DNA from: Pelargonium tetragonum
Taxonomy: Eukaryota; Streptophyta; Magnoliopsida; Geraniales; Geraniaceae
DNA length: 64,000 nt
Reading direction: 5' to 3'
Assembly (NCBI GenBank): GCA_036897445.1
Contig: JAYMTL010000078.1
Coordinates: 1-64,000, forward strand
Made by a program: the position numbers and the translations under genes. The notes under the pieces were generated by a model, which was not told the DNA's origin, made no database searches, and worked only from the letters and a program-made list of their open reading frames with translations. This document shows positions 49,401 through 62,029 of this stretch, one piece after another; positions within the stretch are counted from its first letter, which is position 1; every line of letters begins with the position of its first letter.

Positions 49401-52400
49401 AATTTACTTAGGTCTACACTTCATTTTTCTAGCTGTTCTAATAAACTTTTTACTAGATAGGGGACTCTATAGTGTAATATATAACTAAACCTGCTTTATC
49501 TGACCTCTCTTGATAACTATTACCTTACTCTTCACCTCTGCCCCTGCTTTTGAAAACAAGGATATAGCCACGAAAGGACCCCTCTAGATAGACAGAGTAC
49601 TCTTAGTGAGATAAAATAACTAGACTAACTTACAAGTAAGTTCCTACAATCCCTTAATAGGGCCTTCTAAATCCAGGTGACTCCAACTGCAAATTCCTGT
49701 AATTGAGTGCCAGCCCTATATAACTATCAATGAATACAACAAATATTCGACAAAGAAGAAAAAACTAACTTAATGGCCGAAGTTTGACAAGGAAAGATAC
49801 AAAACTTTAATTAACACAGTAAACCCAAAGGCTCCAAATTACACTCTATGTAGTTCTAGCTCAACAGGTGACTCTGTGTTTTAATAACATTTACAACAAG
49901 ATCTTTAATATATACTAGAAATAGAAAAGGGGTTGAGCTGAGTTTAAAACTAGTATTATATATAGTAAAAAAATGACCCACTTTGTAAAAAGTTTCTTCC
50001 TAGTCGTGTAATATTAAACCCAATAACGAGATTGCTGGCAAGATCTGATTAAATAAGAACTCTTATGTTTATGTTTTAGATATCGAATCTTTTCTATCCT
50101 TTTTGAGAAGTGTTTTACAACCGATAGATATTTTTCTTGTTCTAATCTACAGTTCTTAACGCATAAGAAGAAATTTCTTGCTTGGTAGGCTTAATTTCTA
50201 TCTTAAATTAATCAGTATATGGACTTATGGTATATTTACTTAGGAAAAGTCTCAGATTCAGGATTCAGGAAAACAAAATCTTTATCTAAGTAATTAAAAG
50301 GGCCGTCTTAAAGTTTTCTTTAACTGTGGCAGGATTTGACGAAGTGCTTTACCACTCGAAAAATATAAGAACATTGAAACTTAAATTTGGTTTTTTTACT
50401 ACTGTCACTATATATAAGTGATATTTATACGCCCTTAGTAGCAAGTTCGTCTTGATTGAGATAAGAGAAACCGGCCTAAAGAATCCCGATAGCCGGGGTG
50501 AAAAGGGCTCTATAACTGGAATTCGTTTTTCAAAAGGATTTATCTATATCTGGATCTGGACTTTTCCAAGACAAGCAGCTTTTCAGAAATCCTCGTTAGT
50601 AAATGCAGCTTTTTAAATATAAGTACTTCAAAATACTCTTTCTATTAAACCCGTAATTTCTAATACACGTTAGAGAGACTACTAACACAGCAAGGTGTTT
50701 AGAAACCCATTATTAACAAAGCAGTCATTTTATATAAGAGTCCCGGTATATCTATAGCATAAGCATGTAGCATTAGGATGGGGTCCCTGTCAACGCAATA
50801 TTTTCATTTTAGAAAGTACAAAAACGCTCTTTACTTGGGTTTCCTTTTTTATTATAAAATCACTCTCGTAGCTTGGTTAGTAACGCTAGTTTGCTAGATT
50901 CTAGCGGTATAAGTAACCCTTTTATCTAGGACTTTTATCCTTTATCTAAATTATGCTATGAAAGGGCGGAAGCATAGGGATTAGCTACTCGCTCCGATTT
51001 TTTTAGAGAATCTCTCCTGAACTTTGGTTTAATATATGACTTCCTGGTTCTATTCTAAGACTCGTGCTTGAATTAGACTATACTCAAATGAATTGGATTC
51101 AAAGAATACTTATAAGATGAAAAAGATATTTATCTATTTAAGCTGGGATTCAGTATTAGGAGTATATTTTAATATACTAGAGAGTATACAAAAAGGGTTA
51201 GTTCTGCAGCTAGTCTCAGAAAGCAAATTAGGGTTTTCTAAGTGCAAATTACACGTTATAGGTTTATATACCAGCAGATAAGCTTTTGCTAATAGTTTAG
51301 TAAAGCGCTCTTTATATCAGCCCTTATCCATAGTCGGATAGAGTTCTGGGGGTCTTACTACGTATTATTTTATGTTCAAAAGAAAAGAACCCTTTACTGA
51401 ATAATATCTATCAAGATAACCTATTTTAAACAGCTAGAGCAAGATTTTGACAACTTTTTCTAGAGGATACTCTTTCTTAAATATTTAATCTTAATAAGAA
51501 TTCCGTATTTACAGATACTAGAGATATAGGCGCTGATTATAACTTAAGTGACTGGATATTTACTAAAAACTCTAGCAATACAGGATATGAGGGACGTATA
51601 AGATAGGAAGCTGACAATGGGTCTTTGACAGCGTTGATAGTTCTTTGAAAAACTACATTAACCCATAAACTACTCTTTATACGTTGCTATTGTGACAAAA
51701 AGGATTCCTAAATTAGACTTGAAATCTCGGGATCCGTTGAATGCGCTATCTTGTGTTGAGGCACGTCAAAATAGCTATCATGGTGGTGTTTAATTCTCCA
51801 TTTATGGCATAGGGTTCCCCCTTCTTGGTAAACTAAATCTCAAATAGGTAATTAAAAGCACAAGAAATTGACCTAAAAAGGACTATTAACCTTTTATTCT
51901 ATATAGAAAAGAGTCCTAAAATGCCTTGGAAAGGGGTTTGCTTTAGTTTTAGAAAATTTAGGTGTTACCGTTTACCTGGTTTTCATTTGTTTTCTTCTAT
52001 TTACCAATTTGTGAAATACAAGCTTTTTGGAAGAAAGGGCAATCCCTGTTTTTTTAATACCTATAGTAGACAAGGGATCCAGGAGAACAGCTCGCTAGCT
52101 TGCTTATTAAGATCCAACAAATCGAGAAACCCCTAGTAATTCGAACTCTACATTTCATAAGGGCGGGTTGGAGAGTAAACTCTAATGAAACTCTGTATCA
52201 TATTGTAAAAAAAAGGATCTCGACTTTGGTACCAAAAGGTCTTTTTATTGTAAAAGTAATTTAGCGGATCAGTCTGTATCAGGAAAGGCTGGAGTCCTAC
52301 AGTTTTAGACTTTGTTTTAAGAACCAAGCACTGTATAAAATAAACTCAAGTGGGATAAAAATCATATGTTGAATAGTAAAAACTTATTGTAAGTTCGGTA

Positions 52401-54560
52401 GCTTTTGGGTAGAATTCTATTATGAACATTTTTTCTGTTACCCCAAAATTCCATAAGAACTGAGCATACTTAGTGTCGCTTTAACTTGTATTAGCCTGCT
52501 TAAAATTCAATTATCAAAGCTAAAAGACTCCCTAAATTAAGCGCATACTTGGGAAAAGAGTAGAATGAGTAATAGCAAAGTTCAGTTTATACGCATATTC
52601 TGAGCGAGATGAAGAGGATACTTAGTTCTACTTTTTAATATAATGTAATTCTATAATATAGGCAGAGCTCTTAAATCTATTTTATTTAATCATAAACTAA
52701 GGTATTTAATGGACAGTTACATCTATTTAGGGAGCCCCCACAAAAAGCTAAGCTTTGAACGCAGTTGTCTGTGAATATTAAATGAGGTAATCTAAATTAG
52801 TGGTTGTTAAATTCCTTAAGGTAGTATCTTATATGGAATTCTTCATGGCACCTCTCTATTCTATCAGAGAAAAAGGGGAGTCCTGTAGTAGGTGATACTA
52901 ATATCCGTTAAAACATGAGTTCAAAAATGAAGAGGGACTTGCTAAGAGTCTTCTATCTGTTATTTTTTAGTTTTCCAATACTGAACTCAGTCTTTTAGAA
53001 GGCTTAGTGACTTTTGAATTATAACAACCTTTGGATCTCTGAAACCATATTATCTAACTAGTTTCACTATAGTAAGAACCCGAGCTATAAATATATAAAT
53101 AGTTCCCATTTCAACACTTATCTATCAACTTCTCTTGCACCACCTCTATATCATTATATCAAGGCCTAGAAAAGGAATCCTTAAATAAAAAATGACATAT
53201 TCGATAGTCTAGAGTTAGTATACCCTTTTTGAAAGATAATCTTCCTGTTCTCTATTATATATTTTCAACTTCTTATCTAAACTGGACGTAAAAGACTTTT
53301 TTACTAGTCTATAATACTGGGCTGCTATAGAAATATGAGAGATAGTTAAAGACAATATCAAGCAAGAGTTAAATAGGTATAGGGACCCATGTTAACTGCA
53401 GAGTGATTTTCTTAACGCTTTTTACCTACTTTTCCGTGTATTACAAGCATAGGATTGTTCTAAATCTGTGGATGATAGGGGCATACCTAAAATTGAATTG
53501 CTAAGTAGCACAGCCGAAAGACCTAAGGAAGATGCCTTTGTTAAAGAATGCTTGTTTTTTCCTAACTTAATAAAAACGCGGATAACTATACTTTAATAGG
53601 GCCCTCGAAATTCTAACGACGGAACTCCACTCCAATTATTTATTAATAACGGGTACTTTAAAAATAGAGAAGAAAACTAGTTACATCAGTACTCATAGCT
53701 ACTATCCTAGTTAGCTTGTTCTTAAAAAGGATTCACGAGACATTCTCATATCGTTGTATTTTATACAGTGAAACCCTCATTGTCTAGATCTTAATTTTGA
53801 ATACTAGGTTATTCACTAAGTGATTATTACTCTCCCTAAGCCTAAGAGAATGTAGCTACTCTTGCTCTTGTCGCTTTGCTGCTTATGTTGGAGCTTGGAG
53901 CTAAGTAACTGCTTGGATCTTGTCCTAACTTTTGTTCTATACCTACGAGTTCTCACAAGAGATCATATGCAATTGGGCCCTCCTTGTTTACAGAAACAAA
54001 TCGAGAGACTTTTTTAGAGATTTCTTAGCTTATACTTTATTTGAGCTCTGAGATCTTCTAAGGCAATTAGCAGCTACCCAAATTTCTCATAACGAGCAAC
54101 CAGGGTCCAACTGATGAAATCAAAAATTTGACTATAGGATTTGCACCCTTTTCTTTTTTTTAGCTAACGTCCCGATTAAAAGTAGTCGAAAATCCTATTT
54201 ATCTGTTTGTTTGCCCCAGATTACACTTATAAAAGTTCTGGATTTATTGCGCGTGTATGACTAAGGGTTGCCTCCTATAGTTAACGCAATACTGTGGTCT
54301 CGTATAAAACGAAACTAGTCCAAGGGGTTCCCTTCTTATTAGAGCAACTCTACAAATAGACTCTTACTGTGGGTTCAAAGCGAACAGAGACTCGTGAAGT
54401 AAATGAAAAATTAGGAAATTCTTTTTATAAAAGTTAGGAATTCCTCTTATTTGAAAGTGCTTTTATGCTTTTGAGAAATTAGGTTCTCTTGGGAAAAGCG
54501 ATTAAGTTGGAGGCGAACTCTTATTCCTAATCTCGATAGCTGTACTTTATAGTCGAGTCT
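49400..54560. other. Gene-free tract, mostly palindrome-dense
   Basis: A short palindrome-poor patch (49400-49555) is followed by ordinary cluster-bearing sequence, for example AAAGGACCCCTC (49573-49584) and GGATCC (51730-51735). Frames of 62 (51093-51281, plus) and 71 codons (51921-52136, plus) are unrecognisable. Confidence 0.55.
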
Positions 54561-55060
54561 TTTTTGTACTTTTTGTAGAAAGAATACCCTATTTACGTTA
54601 TTGCCAACATCTGTATCTTATTTATTTTATAACTTGTTTCTTATGAGCTTTCCATATCTTAGTAGGACTTAGTAGGAGAAGTCTTATGAGCTCTACTTGG
54701 ACTTGGTTCTCTATCTTATTCTGTAAACGCTTCTTTCTTAATATCATAGCTAAAACCCGCAGACCTTTCTTAATATCTATACCGGTCTTTGCAGCCTAAC
54801 TCCCCCTAGGGGCCTGCCCTACTTGTTGCTTACTTAGAAATACCTATCCTATTCTGCCTTTACTACTCCGTATCTTGTTAGCTGCTATCTTAACTGTCCT
54901 ATAAGCCACCTTTATGCCCCTCTGAACTATTCTCTCAATACCTATAAGTAAGACTTTTCAGAAATAGACCCATCTTCTAGACTGTGGCTAGTGTACTTAC
55001 TTTATTACCTGACTTATTGTTCCCTGTACCTATTGTATTTTAGTTCTTCTGAAAAAAGGC
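54560..55060. other. Palindrome-poor patch with tandem duplication
   Basis: The patch is CTTAT/TCTAT-rich. It contains the tandem pair at 54658-54677, two copies of TCTTATGAGCT about 40 bases apart, and the palindrome CCCCTAGGGG (54803-54812). No gene is seen. Confidence 0.5.
54658..54677. repeat. Perfect 10-bp tandem duplication
   Basis: CTTAGTAGGA occurs at 54658-54667 and 54668-54677 without mismatch. TCTTATGAGCT flanks it on both sides, so the local duplication may be nested in a slightly larger one. Confidence 0.75.
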
Positions 55061-58000
55061 TCCACCTTATATCAAGTAACAGGATGAATGCTGCACAACT
55101 TATTATAAGTAGTAGGAAAGTTTGGAGTAGTTTCTCTGTATGAATCCCTATAAGAAAGGATCCTGGGTAGAAATGTTTTTCTGCACTAAAAGCGAATTTA
55201 TAAGGATACGCTGTCTATATTAAATCAGCATTTCCTGGATTTTTTGTATGAAGCTTACTAGAGTTCTACAGCTCCTGTACAAAGGATCTACAATAGCCGC
55301 ATGCTTTTTTTCTTTTTTAACTTAACACCATCCAAGGATAAGGAAGTTCTGAAAAAGCAAAATCACTTAGATAGAAAAAAAGAAGATTTAGCTACGTCAG
55401 TTAGTTTTTAGTTTATTATGGGTTGTTGAAGTGCTTTAAAAAGTCTCTTAACTGAACGAGGTAAGCGCTTCTGGGGTTACCGGGTATACCGAAGGTTCAA
55501 TGGGGATCTTTGATGCGTAGCAGTACTTTAATACTCCTTTTCTTATAAGACGAATTGATGCCTATTGTAGTGTAGGTCTTTTGGAGTGATACTTATCTAC
55601 CTTTTCCGAGCAGGTTCAGTAAACATAGACTGATGGAAACTCTTGTGTTTAATACCCTCTTATCTTTTAAGGGATGCAAGGATAAAGAAAAGCAAGAAAC
55701 TTTTTTGTAATCAAGTTTCTCTTTGCAGAAACCTACCTTACTATTTACCTAAATTGATAGAGTATAGGGTCTCTTCCAAATAAGATAATTTAGTTGAACT
55801 CAGTAAGTATTTTAAATAAGGTGCTAAGATACTGGACCCCTTTCTCGAGAAGACTTAGTTTTTTGAACTGCTCGGTTATGTCACCAATATACTTATCTGG
55901 GTCTTTTATATTTATATAGGGATCAGAATCGCTTAAAGAAATTGTGAATCAAACAGAACTTTATTTCGGCTTATGACCGCAGGTTCAAGTCCTGCCTCCG
56001 CTAAAAAATATGATTGTCCTTTAGAGTAAATAGAAAAGGGGCGCCTCCCCTGGAAGTAGCAGTCAGAAAATTATATATTTGGTAATGCACAAGGTTTCTA
56101 AACTTGCTGAATAGCATCCCATATAAAACTCGATTTAGTTAGAGTATAAGCTTTTATATGAGGAGTGATGCAAAGAAATCTTTCTTTTCCAATTAGGAGC
56201 ACCTTACTTTAGACTTTATAAATTCCTACACACTTTGAGTTAAAACTGAATGCTTATTCTTAGTAAAGAATAGACCCCTTCTTATACTAAATTCGCTAGG
56301 GCATTACTTGGGAACCCTTATATTTAATTTGTGTATTGATATAGTTGGCTAAATTCTAAGAAAGGATTCCTGGTTATCGGAAAGATCTCAAAAGCCAGCG
56401 TGTCATGTCTGTATTACAGTACAGGTTTCAACTCTTTCTAAAATCTTTATCTCTTATTCCAGTATTGGTTATGTACAAAGCAGTGGGTCAATTCAGTAAT
56501 TACTATATAGGACAATCAGAGTTCCCGTGAAGCTGACTCATTTCTGTCACAACAATAATCTCTTTTCCAACAGGCTAAAGGAAGATGCACTTTGTAAAAC
56601 TTTTTTGAATTCTGAGCTAATGAACAAAGATAGGATATCCTAATATTCACTTAGTGGAGAAATCCCTATTTTTGAAGCTATTGCCTAATTAGGGGAAACC
56701 CGGAACCCTCTAGTTTACAACTCTTCATGAATCTAAACAGAACCGTTTATAAAATGATACAGCTTGAAAGAAACAAATTAAAATCAGTAACGGGAATAGC
56801 GAATTTCTATAGCTAAAGGACGCATACAGACCCGCACCAGGCATTTTAGGACTCTTTTCTATATAGGATAAAAGGTCAACAGTCTCTTTCATTGAATTGA
56901 GGTTAACTTCTCCTACTAAGTAAAAGATATAAGTAAGAAAACTGATAAAAGGAATGTTTTCCGACTTGTCTTATGCCCTGTAGTATTAAATTCTTCTCTA
57001 AGAAAGAATCAAGTATTATCCCCGTAAAAGTACTCTATACGACCATGCTTTTCTTTACTATTAAGAAAAACCAGCGAATCCTCCTAGTTTGTAAAGCTGC
57101 TTCAGAATTAAGGGAAGTGTCCTTTTTGTTTAGTTTCCAGCGATAAGGTACTTTTTTTCGAAAGTATTTGCTTAAACTATCTTTTTATTCCTGAGTTTTA
57201 AGTTTAAGCAGCTATCAAGGTAGGGGTTGCTTAACTAAAAGTACGGAGGGTAGGCATCTACACCTAAAGCGGTTCCGGAAAAACTTAGGTCTAAAAAAAT
57301 TAGGAGTGCTCGAAATAGAAACGTTGAGGATTTTCTCTAACTCAAGTTTTTTGGAAGTTAACAAAGAAAAGGACGGGGCTATATATCTAAGGTATAGTTG
57401 CGGCTTAGGGATCAAGAAGACAAAGGATGTCTATAAAACTATATATAATAAGGAACTCCTAGTCTAATTTTCTTAATAGGGCGGCTTCCGGACTACGTGG
57501 AAGGTTTGTAGTTTTTATAACTGGAGTTGACTTTAGATTGAAACAGAGGGACTTAGAAAACTAAGAATTTCGGGGGGCGGGTTAAAGTAAGGAAGCCCTA
57601 TTTTCTATTTATAATATGTAGTTCTGAAAAGGAATTCACATAGACATAGAAGGTGAGAAGAGTGTTTGTTTCATTTTAGTGTATCGGCAATTGCTTGGGC
57701 AGGCGCCTAACTTAGTTAGCAAGTAGTAACATCCACCCACTATAAGAATAAGAGAAATTTTCCCGGGTTTTGATCTACAAAAATTTAATAAAAAGGAACT
57801 TAATATCTTTAAAGAGTGACTTGTGGCCAACTCAACACAAAAACAAGCTTCTTTTTGGAATTTTTCGGGGGTATGTAATTATAGGGTCTCTAAATCTAAA
57901 GGGGATGGATAGCTATAAGTTCTGTATTTATGTTATATTTTATTAGAAAAGAAAATTCTCAGGGGTCTATAGAGTTAACAAGTGGATATAATCTACAATA

Positions 58001-58370
58001 CAATAAGGGGGATCCGATGAGTATGCCTTTGTTTCAGGGATTCCTTGTCGAAGGAGGTATCTGAGATTTGACTTTTGAGGAGACTTTGGAGTAATAAGAG
58101 GACTTTATATATTTCGTAAAATTCCTAATGCTTTTCTTATAGACCTTTTTGAGCCTATCAGGCTAAGGTTTTCTTATTCTGTTCATTAGACTCACTCGGG
58201 AAAATCGAAGAGAGGAAATATTTATTTACGTATAACCCCAGCGAGGTTTCGTTATAACTTAGTCCTGAAATTGTAAGTATTACGAACCAGGTTTCGACCT
58301 TAGACTAAGTAAATCTCGCGTTTACTTAATTTCAATGTAGAGTTCTACTGCATAAGCTTGCAGTCTGACA
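55060..58370. other. Gene-free tract around a tRNA fragment
   Basis: Frames of 66 (57215-57415, minus) and 64 codons (57636-57830, minus) are unrecognisable. GC clusters are frequent, for example AGGATCCT (55157-55164) and AAGGGGGATCC (58005-58015). The tRNA 3' half at 55961-56003 is the only gene-like feature. Confidence 0.55.
55961..56003 (+). pseudogene. 3' half of an initiator-Met-like tRNA with internal deletion
   Basis: The T arm is perfect: GCAGG (55979-55983), loop TTCAAGT, CCTGC (55991-55995). It is followed by CTCCGCT (55996-56002), a normal 3' acceptor strand. Upstream is CGG, loop CTTATGA, CCG (55967-55979), close to the initiator-Met anticodon loop CTCATGA with one C-to-T difference. 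The bases between the anticodon loop and T stem are about eight too few: half the anticodon stem and the variable region are missing. The likely missing segment would have begun and ended with ACCG, so a deletion between short repeats is plausible. No acceptor 5' strand or D arm is found directly upstream. The family call rests on the loop plus the GCAGG-TTCAAGT-CCTGC-CTCCGC string, common in organelle and bacterial initiator tRNAs. Confidence 0.45.
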
Positions 58371-58378
58371 CAGTTTTT

Positions 58379-58400
58379 AGCGGAGTAGCTCTGAAGGGTA
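58379..58400 (+). pseudogene. tRNA 5'-half-like sequence complementary to the 55996 acceptor
   Basis: AGCGGAG, TA, GCTC, TGAAGGGTA reads as acceptor 5' strand, T8, A9, D-stem 5' strand and a D loop with GG. The next bases do not close the D stem. The acceptor AGCGGAG is a perfect seven-base complement of CTCCGCT at 55996-56002, which lies 2.4 kb upstream, so the halves are in permuted order. AGCGGAG also occurs twice elsewhere in the window (near 30401 and 30960), so the match may be accidental. Confidence 0.25.
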
Positions 58401-59705
58401 TACCTATTAATTGCTTTTAATAACTCGTTACCAATATTTAAGGGTTATTTATATAGAGTATCCAGAGGGCCTGACTTACTCTAGTTAAGTGATTAAAGAG
58501 TAATGGTATAGAATAGGACCTAAAATGGAAGAGAATTTAAGGATTAGCATGCCGAGCGTGAAAGTCTAAATAAACCAAAATTGGGTAAGGTTTCTGTGGG
58601 GAACGTAGCTGTATTAAACTTTGTTTTATTCTGACTACTCAACAAAAAGAGATACTACAAATCAAGTGCTCAATAATTATATGTACTCCTCTGAAAAAGG
58701 GATAATACCCGTATTAAACCTTCAAAAATAGGGTAGAAGATGGGATTGTACTAATATAGAGTTTAATATTCAAAGGTCGTTTAAACTAAACCTTTCTTTT
58801 ATTCTTCCTTTTTATAGGAAAGATTTTCCGCTTTGTACTATATATTAATACTAGCAAATAAATGAAAATTTACGCGAGAAATTTTAGAGTTCATAAGTTC
58901 GTTTTTTAGTTTACAACCCCATATTTTGAGTCTTTCTTATTCTAAATCGGAGGATATATACAGGTCTGGACCAAACAATTCTATTTACACGGATTCCTCT
59001 TTAGACCTTATGCCTATCAAATAGCAAAATAGGATACTCTTTTAAATGCGGGGTCATTCTTTTTTCGGAAGGCGCTTAAAGAAGGGGGACTCTTTTGTAT
59101 GATATATTGTTTTCATTCAGAAAGCGTTAACTAAATTAGTATATACCTATAAGTATAAGAAAGGGCTTTCAAGGCTGGATTCTGTAACCTATTTATTCCA
59201 AATAAGGAAGGGTCTATAGGTAGCTTGCTTAACGTAAAAGCAGGGATCCTAAATTGAAGCTTTTTTTCTTAATTAAAGAGAATCCTCTTTTTTAGACCCC
59301 ATATCTCTTTATGAGGGTAAAACTCCTGTTTTTATTTGAAAAAAGTATGATAAAGGGACCCCGAGAAAAGTTATAGGCTCTAAACTTGATAATAAGAAAC
59401 CCTTTTAATACGATAACTTCAGTCCTATCCTATAGAGAGATTGCCGTGTAAATTACTTCCCTTCTTTCTAAAGATTGGTTCAAAAGTTGATATTAGCCTC
59501 GCCCCTGTTTGACTCAAGGAATTTTGGGGCCTAAGGAGCCCTTGTATACAGCATTTCTACCCGCGCTGTAGTATTTAGCGTTATATCTCTTTTTAATGGA
59601 CAAGGCCTCCCTTTTCAAGGACCTACCTAGTCTAAGAGTCTACCGTTCTCCGTGATAGCAGATATCATCATTCTTTTAGTATCCTATTTCGAGGAAGTTT
59701 ACATC

Positions 59706-59754
59706 TGGTAGAGCGCTCATCAATTGGATCATATGGCGTTGGTTCAAATCCTAT
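59706..59754 (+). pseudogene. tRNA-like element, degenerate anticodon arm
   Basis: TGGTAGAGC (59706-59714) is the 3' half of a D arm. Exactly 23 bases later, the spacing of a normal class I tRNA, comes GTTGG, loop TTCAAAT, CC (59738-59751). Both strings are near-invariant tRNA motifs, so tRNA ancestry is likely. The 17-base anticodon arm between them pairs at only three of five positions and its loop (CAATTGG) lacks T33, so no anticodon can be assigned. The T stem closes only at CC; the next bases are TAT instead of AAC. No acceptor 5' strand is visible upstream. It is a decayed copy or an extremely divergent tRNA. Confidence 0.4.
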
Positions 59755-62014
59755 TTACAATTCATCCTCTAACTTTTGCCCACTTTGTTTACCCGATCTT
59801 GGATAATCCTTAGTGGTATAAGATGCAGAGAGTTGAGGATGTCCTTCCTTAGCTTTTATATGAAAACTTGTTTGCCTTATTTCGAAAATCAAAAACCTTT
59901 ACGAAGACTCGTAGCAAGGGTAATCCGTTATATGGATTCTTAAAGACAGCTTTTAAAGTGGAGTACTGGGAATACTTAGAATAGAACATAATACAAGAAA
60001 ACTTTGGATTTACTTATACAGTAAACCTAGTAAAGAAATAGAACTCTTAATAAATCAGGGGAACTTCCTGGTTGAACGGGACTACTCGCTTTATATTACT
60101 CAGACGCCGCCAATAAGGAACTTTTTAAATAAGAATTGACTTTTCTCGATACAATAAATTTTCGCGGGTTTTTTATAACCTACAAAAATTTAGAATTTGT
60201 GCGTTCTTTTTTTATCTAAAAGCAAGGAGTTCCCTTAAAAATTTATAGGCACTTTGTAAGTATATTATATCAAAAGGGGAATCTATAGTAAGAAGCTCTT
60301 TCACAAGGCAAGAAAAGCGCCCCTCGGGAGTTCCTGGATTTTGACAAATAAAATCTAGTTTTTTAGCCACTAGAATAAAGTTCTCAATTGGATTAATGTT
60401 TCAAGAATTTCCTTATTTTTAACCAATTAGAGATATAGCCCTCATAAATAATAGACAAGGCTCGACCTGGGTAACTCAAGGTAATCAGATTCTAATTGTC
60501 TAAGAAGACTTAATTAGAATTTGAAGTGGGATACTCTCTAGAATCTCTTTTCTCCTAGCAGCCCTATCCTTATCTAACTTCTTGACTAATTTCTCGTAAT
60601 CCTCTATCTAGATCACAAGCTTTTTCTGGTCCGAGCGGAACCCATAGAATAGTCCATAGGTTTACACTTATTAAAGGGATAAAGGACATATAGAGACTTG
60701 AGTCTGCCAGAGGTAGGGGGTTTTCCTTTCTTTTCTTTTGTGCTTTCTTACTAACTAATGCTAAGTTCATGAAAATTTAAGGGCAGTAAATGGGGGCAAT
60801 CACTAGCAAATCCCGGAAATAGAATTAGAAAACTAAAATTTAATGTAAATTGCATCCCTGTACCTATCTAGAATCTTAAAAAAGGGTACTATTATATTGT
60901 AGGAGTAATGGGTTATAAAAGTACTAGAGAAGACTTTTTGTAAGGAGTCCTCTACTCTACCTGGGTTCTTTTTACTAGGCTTAGTGATTCAGGATAAGAG
61001 CTCTAGAGTAGTTAGCAGAAAAGAGTTCTCGATTTTCTGGGTTTCAGAAGCGGTATGCCTTTGAATTAAACCAAGGCAAGGGACCGTGATGATGCGGTAG
61101 GCTTATCCCTAATTTTTCTCAATTATAGTTAACAAATCTTTTGTTTATTACAAACCAGATACTTTAATTTACTTCTTTGGAATCCTAGAGATCCAAGGTC
61201 TTTCTGTTATTACGAGGATTTTCCTTTTAGGCGTTGGCGAGAAAACTTTAATTTGTATTTGTAGTAGAGTAGGCGTTTCTACAGTTGGGATATATAGGCT
61301 ACGTTTACTCTTGTTTTTCGGTAACGATTATAAGACTCCGAGTCAAGAGGGCTCCGATTCTAATATCTTTTTATTTCAAAGTTTATATGTATATGAAGGT
61401 GAAAGTCTCAAAAGGGGCCTCTTTGCTATTAGTTTAACTTTCCTTCGAGTTTTTGCAAGGCGAAAAAGGGAGCTTAAGAATATACAGGAAGGCCCTTCTA
61501 ACAAGAAGCAGGGATTTTGTTATGAATTTAACTCAAGTTTCCAGGGCGTCTTTACCCTATAGAGTAGAGATCCCGCTTATTCAAGGGCGAGTTCTTACTG
61601 AATATTATATACTTTGTTAGTTAACAAGTTTATCCTTTTTTTGTCTTTTTCCGTAGCAGGGGACTTTTATATTTAGATATTTAGGGCACATCTTAATCTC
61701 ATAAAGTAATGGGATTTACGTACAAGCCTACTATCTACTATACTGTATATTCTAGTTTTTCGTATATTCAATTTGTTGAAAAAGTATAACTCACGACTCA
61801 AAAGCTTCCCCAGGTAATATTTCTAATCCGCAAAAAGTAGATCAAAAGCGGGTCTGCTATTCGATAGGAATGTAAGAAATTCAGCCACTTTTATAAAAGG
61901 ATAGAGATCCCGTAGATAAGTTACAAAGGCTGCAAAAAGCCCAATGAAAAAGGAAATGCCTTGATAGAAATACATTTTTATCCGGTCTCTCGTAGCTAAA
62001 TGTATAAGTTTCAC

Positions 62015-62029
62015 AGCTCGGGTTAGAGT
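62015..62029 (+). pseudogene. Weak tRNA D-arm-like sequence
   Basis: GCTC, GGGTTA, GAGT (62016-62029) forms a four-pair D stem (one G-U). A loop TTCTTAA follows at about the anticodon position, but its stem does not pair and there is no T arm. Weak support. Confidence 0.13.

Noticed and set aside
55441-55510. Possible further copy of the TTACCGAC element (GAGGTAAGCGC ... GGTTACCGGGTATACCGAAGGTT)
   Set aside because: Word similarity is suggestive but the order and spacing differ from the other copies; too weak to list as a repeat.
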